From JACDBE01 sp051002015 (lineage in GTDB: Bacteria; Actinomycetota; Acidimicrobiia; Spongiisociales; UBA5794): a stretch of 31,072 nt of DNA. The DNA lies in assembly GCA_051002015.1 (NCBI GenBank), contig JBPCMS010000062.1:1-31072 (forward strand). Reading direction: 5' to 3'. Position numbers and translations under genes: made by a program. Below, piece by piece: positions 26,885 to 31,072 of the stretch. Numbering within the stretch: position 1 is the first letter of the stretch; each line of letters starts with the position of its first letter. The notes under the pieces are model-generated. The model ran no database searches. It had not been told where the DNA came from and saw only the letters and a program-made list of their open reading frames with translations.

Positions 26885-26954
26885 GGTGTCCGGCGACCGG
26901 TGAGCCGCAAACCGACGGCTCGGTCGGTCTACGGCTCACCGGTCGAGTGACACC
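26885..26954. terminator. Long hairpin downstream of dnaE2
   Basis: Perfect 13-bp arms GACCGGTGAGCCG (26895-26907) and CGGCTCACCGGTC (26932-26944), with an inner stem ACCGAC/GTCGGT and an outer stem GGTGTC (26885-26890)/GACACC (26949-26954). There is no T-run. It lies about 20 bp after the dnaE2 stop and before another plus-strand gene, so it may end dnaE2 transcription as a GC-rich actinobacterial terminator, or be a REP-like element. Confidence 0.6.
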
Positions 26955-27036
26955 GTGTTGAGCCGCTACGTCACCGGCCCGCCCTGGTTGGGACGCGATT
27001 GTGCGAAGATCGCCCCGACGTCGATCGGGAGGCTCC

Positions 27037-27390
27037 ATGCTGGCAGTCGAGATGACCACGGCGACACTGACGGCCTGGATGGCTGCCGCCGTGCTGGTGG
27101 GGTTCGCCCTTGGCTGGTTGCTGCGCCCTTGGGCGATGGCCGACCGGATCGACCGGGAGCAGACCGAGATCATCGAGCGCGAATCGGGGCGGCGCGCCGA
27201 CGCCGAGGCCGAGCTGGGGACGGTTCGGTCCGAGCTGACCGCCACCGCCGCCGATCTCACCGCAACTCGCAGCGAGGTGGTGCAGCTCCGCGAGGACCTC
27301 GACGCCACCAGGACGTCGCTTGCCGGCACCGAGGCCAGGCTCGAGGAGGCCGAGGCCAAGCTGGCGGCGGCAACGGCTCCTCGGCCCTGA
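27037..27390 (+). CDS. Membrane-anchored coiled-coil protein
   Basis: 117 aa from the ATG at 27037, with GGGAGG 4 nt upstream. One transmembrane helix near the N-terminus (TLTAWMAAAVLVGFALGWLL) is followed by a charged helix (DRIDREQTEIIERESGRRAD). After that comes a long heptad-like coiled coil (AEAELGTVRSELTATAADLT, ATRSEVVQLREDLDATRTSL, AGTEARLEEAEAKLAAAT) to the end. The topology is probably a short outer tail and a cytoplasmic coil. There is no enzyme motif. Similar small anchors appear near cell-division or ribosome genes in actinobacteria, but no specific role can be given. Convergent with the aldolase gene, 10 bp apart. Confidence 0.75.
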   Translation: MLAVEMTTATLTAWMAAAVLVGFALGWLLRPWAMADRIDREQTEIIERESGRRADAEAELGTVRSELTATAADLTATRSEVVQLREDLDATRTSLAGTEARLEEAEAKLAAATAPRP

Positions 27391-27400
27391 CCCGGCGCGG

Positions 27401-28456
27401 TCAGCCGGCGGCCAGCTTCTCCATGACGAGCAGTGCCCGGTCGATGCCGGCGGCATCGACCTCGAGGCTGGTGACCGCTCTGATCCGGGCCGCCGAGTGC
27501 GGCAGAACCAGCACCCCCTCCTCCACGCACCGATCGACAAACCGGGTGGCGGGCATGGTGAGCACGTCGAAGTAGACCATGTTGGTCTCCACGGCCGAGG
27601 TGTCGATGAGCAGCCCCGGTATCTCGGCGATCCCGGCGGCGAGCCTGGTGGCGTTGGCATGGTCATCGATCAGGCGGTGGCGGTGGTGATCGACGGCGTA
27701 CCTGGCCGCCGCCGCCATCATTCCCGCCTGCCGGAACCCGCCGCCGAACATCTGCTTGAAACGCCGGGCCCGGTCGATGAGGTCGTGCCGCCCCACCAGC
27801 GCCGAACCGACCGGTGCACCGAGTCCCTTGGAGAAGCAGACGCTGACGGTGTCGTAGCCGGCTGCCAGCTCGGCCTCGCTCCTACCCGAGGCGACGGCGG
27901 CGTTCCACAACCGGGCACCGTCCATGTGGGTGGAGATCCGCAGGCGGCGCGCCTCGGCGGCGACGGCGGTGAGAAGGTCCCCAGGCCACACCGCACCCCC
28001 GGCGGCGTTGTGGGTGTTCTCGACGCAGAGCAGGGTCACCGGCTGGTACAGCGAGGCGGGGAGGGCATCCGACTTCTGCGGCACCGCCGCCGCCACCGCC
28101 GCCGGGTCGAACCTGCCCCGTTCGCCTTCGAGGAACTGCATCGTGACCCCGGAGATGGCGTACGGGGCGCCCATCTCGTGGATGTGGATGTGGGCGTCGA
28201 CCCCGGCCAGCACCACGTCGCCCGGTTCGGTGTGGACCCGGATCGCCACCTGATTCGACATGGTCCCGGTCGGGACGTACATGGCGTCGTCCTTGTGAAG
28301 CAGATCGGCCACCCGCCGCTCCAGGGCGAGCACCGATGGGTCCTCGTGGTAGACGTCGTCGCCGACCTCGGCCTCGGCGATCACCCGCCGCATCTCGGGG
28401 GTGGGGCGGGTGATGGTGTCGGAGCGAAGGTCGACGACGGCGTGATCGGTGGGCAT
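27401..28456 (-). CDS. Low-specificity L-threonine aldolase family enzyme
   Basis: PLP enzyme that splits L-threonine (or allo-threonine) into glycine and acetaldehyde. 351 aa. Typical parts are VDLRSDTITRPTPEMRRVI, GDDVYHEDPSVLALE, YVPTGTMSNQVAIRVH, GVDAHIHIHEMGAPYAISGV, CVENTHNAAGGAVWP, STHMDGARLWNAAVASG and the PLP lysine in VCFSKGLGAPVGSALVG (Lys210), then ARRFKQMFGGGFRQAG. The start at 28456 (MPTDHAVVDL) lies 5 bp after the stop of the ThDP enzyme, so the two form an operon. Upstream in-frame sequence belongs to the end of that gene. The family is sure; a related beta-hydroxy amino acid may be the real substrate. Confidence 0.93.
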   Translation of the reverse strand: MPTDHAVVDLRSDTITRPTPEMRRVIAEAEVGDDVYHEDPSVLALERRVADLLHKDDAMYVPTGTMSNQVAIRVHTEPGDVVLAGVDAHIHIHEMGAPYAISGVTMQFLEGERGRFDPAAVAAAVPQKSDALPASLYQPVTLLCVENTHNAAGGAVWPGDLLTAVAAEARRLRISTHMDGARLWNAAVASGRSEAELAAGYDTVSVCFSKGLGAPVGSALVGRHDLIDRARRFKQMFGGGFRQAGMMAAAARYAVDHHRHRLIDDHANATRLAAGIAEIPGLLIDTSAVETNMVYFDVLTMPATRFVDRCVEEGVLVLPHSAARIRAVTSLEVDAAGIDRALLVMEKLAAG

Positions 28457-28461
28457 CGAGA

Positions 28462-30081
28462 TCACCCGGCGTAGTTGCTCGAGGCGCGGAACGTCTCGGC
28501 GATGTGGACGTTGACCAGAGATGGCTTGCCGCTGGCCCAGGCCCGGTCGAGGGCGGGGCGAAGCTCGGCAGGATCCTCGACCAGTTCCCCGTAGCCGCCC
28601 AGAGCGGTCACCACGTCGTGGTACGGGCGCCGCCCCAGGTCCGAGGCGACCACCCGGTCGGGGTAGAGCATCCGGTGGAACGACTTGATGTTGTTCCACA
28701 CCCCGTCGTTACCCATCACCCCGATGATGGACAGCCCGTGCCTGACGAAGGTGTCGTACTCGAACCCGTTGAACCCGAACCCGCCGTCCCCGAAGACGAT
28801 ACCGACGGTGCGGTCCGGATGCACCACCTTGGCGGCGAGGGCGAACCCTGGTCCGGTGCCGAGGGTCCCCGCCGGCCCCGGCTCGAGGAGGAATCCCGGG
28901 CTGGACACGGTGAGCCACCGCGCCGTGGTGGCCACGATGTCACCCCCGTCGACGGCGACAATGGCGTCCCTGCCGAAGAAGCCGCCCACGTCGCGGGCGA
29001 ACCGCTGCGGGGTGATGGGCACCGCGTCGCTGGCCGCCTCGGTCTCGGCGACGGTGCGGGCGGCGGCCTCGGCCCTGCGGATCTCATCACTCCAGCCGTT
29101 GGGCTGACGCCTCGTGTCAGTCTTGGCGAGTTGGGCGAGCAACCGGCCGGGATGGGCGACGATGGCGTGGTGGGCGGGCCGGTTCCAGCCCAGCTTGGTC
29201 GGCTCGGGGTCGATCTGGACCACGGTGGCGGTCTCGGCGATCTTGAGCCCGTACCCGGTGCGGAAGTCCCAGTCGACCTGGAGGGCGAGCACCAGGTCGG
29301 CATCGGCGAACGCCTGCGATCGGGTGAGGCTCCCCAGCAGCGGATGGTCGGGGGGGAGGGCACCCCTGGCACCGGCATTGGCGAACACCGGGGCGTCGTA
29401 CATCTCGGCCACGGTGGCCAGGGCGGTGGCCCCTTCGCCCCTGATGCCGCCGCCGGCGAAGATCACCGGGCGGGAGGCGCTGGCCAGGAGATCCGCGATC
29501 CGATCGACGGTCTCCGGGTCGGCGCCTGTCGGCTCGGTCGCCCGGTAGCCGGTGGGGAGGGGGGTGCCGTCGTCGACCATCCCCGCCTGGACGTCGAGGG
29601 GGATGTCGAGGAACACCGGGCCCCCTCTGCCGGAGAATGCGTGACGGGCGGCGATGGCGATGTAGTCGGCCAGCCGGGCGGTCTCCCATGCGGTGGTGGC
29701 CAGCTTGGTGATCGTCCGGAAGATCGGGGGATGATCGAGCTCCTGGAGACCGCCGGCGTGCTCCTGGCGGATGAGGTGGCGGCCGGCGATCACCAGCATC
29801 GGGGTCGAGGAGAGGTGGGCGTTCATCACCGCCGTCACCAGGTTGGTCACTCCCGGCGCCGCCGTCACCGCCGCCACCCCGAGCCGACCGGTGAGCCGGG
29901 AGTACGCCTCAGCGGCGTGGCCCGCCGTCTCTTCGTGGCGGACGTCGACGATGCGGATGCCCTCCTCGACGCATCCGTCGAGCAGCGGCACGATGTGCCC
30001 GCCGGTAAGGGTGAACAGGGCGTCGACGCCTTCTGCCTTCAACGCCCTGGCCACCAGCCTCCCGCCGTGGATCTTGCCCAT
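28462..30081 (-). CDS. Thiamine-diphosphate-dependent enzyme, acetolactate synthase-like
   Basis: 539 aa with the three domains of the ALS/POX/HACL group. The N-terminal domain has ALFTLTGGHIVPLLDGC and the cofactor-activating glutamate E50 in RHEETAGHAAEAYSRLTG, then AAVTAAPGVTNLVTAVMNAH. The central domain has SRPVIFAGGGIRGEGA. The C-terminal domain has the ThDP motif GDGGFGFNGFEYDTFV with the following NDGVWNN. It could be an acetolactate synthase-like enzyme, a 2-hydroxyacyl-CoA lyase or an oxalyl-CoA decarboxylase relative; sequence reading does not settle this. No small regulatory subunit gene is adjacent. Paired with the threonine-aldolase gene 5 bp downstream. The ATG at 30081 lacks a strong ribosome site. 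Confidence 0.88.
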   Translation of the reverse strand: MGKIHGGRLVARALKAEGVDALFTLTGGHIVPLLDGCVEEGIRIVDVRHEETAGHAAEAYSRLTGRLGVAAVTAAPGVTNLVTAVMNAHLSSTPMLVIAGRHLIRQEHAGGLQELDHPPIFRTITKLATTAWETARLADYIAIAARHAFSGRGGPVFLDIPLDVQAGMVDDGTPLPTGYRATEPTGADPETVDRIADLLASASRPVIFAGGGIRGEGATALATVAEMYDAPVFANAGARGALPPDHPLLGSLTRSQAFADADLVLALQVDWDFRTGYGLKIAETATVVQIDPEPTKLGWNRPAHHAIVAHPGRLLAQLAKTDTRRQPNGWSDEIRRAEAAARTVAETEAASDAVPITPQRFARDVGGFFGRDAIVAVDGGDIVATTARWLTVSSPGFLLEPGPAGTLGTGPGFALAAKVVHPDRTVGIVFGDGGFGFNGFEYDTFVRHGLSIIGVMGNDGVWNNIKSFHRMLYPDRVVASDLGRRPYHDVVTALGGYGELVEDPAELRPALDRAWASGKPSLVNVHIAETFRASSNYAG

Positions 30082-30154
30082 GTGTGATCAGCCGTTCGCC
30101 GCGTTCCGAGGACAGATGCTACGGCCTCGCCGGGGCCCCCAGGCCCCCATCCGC

Positions 30155-30208
30155 ATTTTCTTAGGATCGGTTCGCGTCGCCTGTGACGCGTTTCGGTCCT
30201 AAGAAAAT
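30155..30208. repeat. 54-bp near-perfect hairpin
   Basis: Arms ATTTTCTTAGGA (30155-30166) and TCCTAAGAAAAT (30197-30208) with an inner CGCGTC/GACGCG stem around GCCTGT. It lies 4 bp after the sixA-like stop and before the ThDP gene, all on the minus strand. The A/T-rich outer arms give a TTTTCTT on one side of either strand, so it may work as a terminator for sixA. It is also built like the other long palindromes of the window. Confidence 0.65.
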
Positions 30209-30212
30209 CGAA

Positions 30213-30710
30213 TCACTGGTCGCTGAAGTGCCTCGGTTGGAGCAGGGCGACCAGCTCGCCGCCGAGCTCGCCGCCGTGCCGCCACGATGTGCCCAGCATC
30301 AGGTCGATCACGGCGACGGAGGCGGTTCGCATCGCCGCCGATGCCCCGGTGAGACGCGCCACCAGCGCCCCCCAGGTGGGCTGGTGCCCGACCACCATCA
30401 GCCGCCCCACCGGCTCATCGGTCTCGCCGATCACGGCGAGGATGCCGTCCACATGGCTGTCGTAGAGCCGATCGTCGGTGACGATCGAAGCCGACCATCC
30501 GCCCGCCTCGGCGACCAGCTGCGCCGTGGTGTGGGCCCGTACCGCGCTCGAGGTGACCACCAGGTCGGGCTCGAGCCCGGCGCGGGTGAGTACGCCTCCC
30601 ATGATCCTCGCCGACTCGACCCCGCGCCGGTTGAGCGGCCGGTCGTGGTCGGCGGTCCCGCCCGCATGCCAGTCCGACTTTGCATGCCGCATCACCAGGA
30701 GCTGCTTCAC
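30213..30710 (-). CDS. SixA-like histidine phosphatase
   Basis: 165 aa, short member of the histidine phosphatase (RHG) superfamily, close to SixA size. The phosphate-accepting histidine is in LVMRHAKSDW (His9), followed by DHDRPLNRRGVESARIMG, a DLVVTSSAVRAHTTAQLVAE segment and the second histidine in VVGHQPTWGALV. SixA of E. coli removes phosphate from histidine phosphotransfer domains (PTS NPr or ArcB). Actinobacterial relatives have little-studied targets, so only phosphohistidine or small phosphoester hydrolysis is inferred. The start is a GTG at 30710. The gene abuts the glyoxalase-fold remnant on the other strand. Confidence 0.88.
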   Translation of the reverse strand: MKQLLVMRHAKSDWHAGGTADHDRPLNRRGVESARIMGGVLTRAGLEPDLVVTSSAVRAHTTAQLVAEAGGWSASIVTDDRLYDSHVDGILAVIGETDEPVGRLMVVGHQPTWGALVARLTGASAAMRTASVAVIDLMLGTSWRHGGELGGELVALLQPRHFSDQ

Positions 30711-30725
30711 ACCCGGAGGCTACCC

Positions 30726-30929
30726 AACGGCTTGGACCATCAGGCCCGCCAGGAGTTGCTGGACCGCGGCGTCGAGGTCAGCGAGATCATGACCTTTTCA
30801 CCGGACGACGGCGGCACGTTCTTCGGCTTCAGCGACCCGGACGGCAACACTTGGGCGGCGCAGGAGCTCAAGGTCCGCGGCGAGAAACCGCTGATCCCGG
30901 TCGAGCATCGGGGCCGCTTCGGCGCCTGA
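30726..30929 (+). pseudogene. Glyoxalase/VOC-domain protein, 3' remnant
   Basis: The last ~67 codons of a VOC (glyoxalase/bleomycin-resistance) fold: LDHQARQELLDRGVEVSEIM, then GGTFFGFSDPDGNTWAAQEL and a short tail to the stop at 30929. This matches the C-terminal half of a VOC protein (helix, strand, then F-x-D-P-D-G-N-x-W). The N-terminal half is missing. Upstream the frame runs antisense through the SixA-like gene and does not resemble a VOC protein, and no good start or ribosome site is present (a TTG lies at 30732). The best reading is a 5'-truncated gene left by a rearrangement that placed sixA beside it. Confidence 0.75.
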
Positions 30930-31054
30930 GGCCACGATGTGCGCGGCTGCGCCTGAGATCAGCCTGCCCGGTGGCGACGAGGCTCTCGATCAGGGTTACC
31001 CTCGTCGCCGTCGTCCCCCCGTCCCGGGGACCCGAACGTCCTTTGGGAGTGACC

Positions 31055-31072
31055 ATGACCGCACGAATGCTC
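31055..31072 (+). CDS. Start of a gene cut by the window end
   Basis: ATG at 31055 gives MTARML before the sequence stops. GGGAG (31045-31049) lies 5 nt upstream as a ribosome site, and about 125 bp separate it from the previous remnant. Too short to identify. Confidence 0.5.

Noticed and set aside
30183..30725. Plus-strand frame upstream of the glyoxalase remnant as its N-terminal half
   Set aside because: The translation is antisense to the SixA-like gene and has no VOC-like strands or metal ligands.

Overview
The window is high-GC bacterial DNA with dense, GC-ending codon use. It suggests a free-living actinobacterium. The evidence is an F420-type luciferase-family oxidoreductase, a stand-alone LigD-type polymerase, a solo dnaE2 behind a mycobacterial-type SOS box (TCGAAC-N4-GTTCGA), frequent GTG starts, and a likely leaderless transcript. 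An Acidimicrobiia-like lineage is a guess from gene content. No rRNA, tRNA, CRISPR array or phage block was seen.

Layout. 1-1.02 kb: right-hand part of an IS110-family insertion sequence, cut by the window edge and followed directly by a 44-bp repeat that recurs at 21.87 kb. 1.1-5.6 kb (minus strand): a thiamine operon, thiN-thiB-thiP-thiQ, with overlapping genes behind a TPP riboswitch. 5.67-7.11 kb (plus): a compact cassette of an 11-bp tandem repeat, a 43-aa protein, a protein with a C-terminal ribbon-helix-helix-like segment, and a DUF4097 beta-repeat protein. 7.13-11.5 kb (minus): a lipoprotein, then full-length cobalamin-dependent methionine synthase (metH) behind a SAM-I riboswitch. 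11.6-15.2 kb (plus): a two-subunit CoA-transferase and a secreted S33-type alpha/beta hydrolase. 15.2-17.2 kb (minus): an SGNH hydrolase and the ATPase YchF. 17.4-18.8 kb (plus): a DUF2237 protein and a LigD-type polymerase. 18.9-20.1 kb (minus): kynureninase. 20.3-21.8 kb (plus): a degenerate Nudix protein and an unrecognised protein. 21.95-23.4 kb (minus): a double-ACT protein and an LLM-class oxidoreductase. 23.5-26.9 kb (plus): dnaE2 under LexA control. 27.0-30.7 kb: a membrane coiled-coil protein, a threonine aldolase/ThDP-enzyme pair and a SixA-like phosphatase. 30.7-31.07 kb: a glyoxalase-fold remnant and the first codons of another gene.

Most of the window is ordinary metabolism, and two operons are controlled by riboswitches: TPP for thiamine salvage and uptake, SAM for methionine synthesis. 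The unexplained structure is mainly intergenic. A 47-bp palindromic element (arms AACTTTGAGCG/CGCTCAAAGTT, 25-nt centre) occurs twice, both times between divergent genes. A different 44-bp element (TCAGCGGATTAC, 19 nt, GAACCTNAGGTTC) occurs twice, both times between convergent genes, and one copy abuts the IS110 end. Two further long hairpins lie at 26.9 and 30.2 kb. The most system-like coding novelty is the 43-aa / ribbon-helix-helix / DUF4097 cassette with its tandem-repeat operator candidate. dnaE2 also has a promoter in which SOS box, -10 box and start codon are nearly fused.
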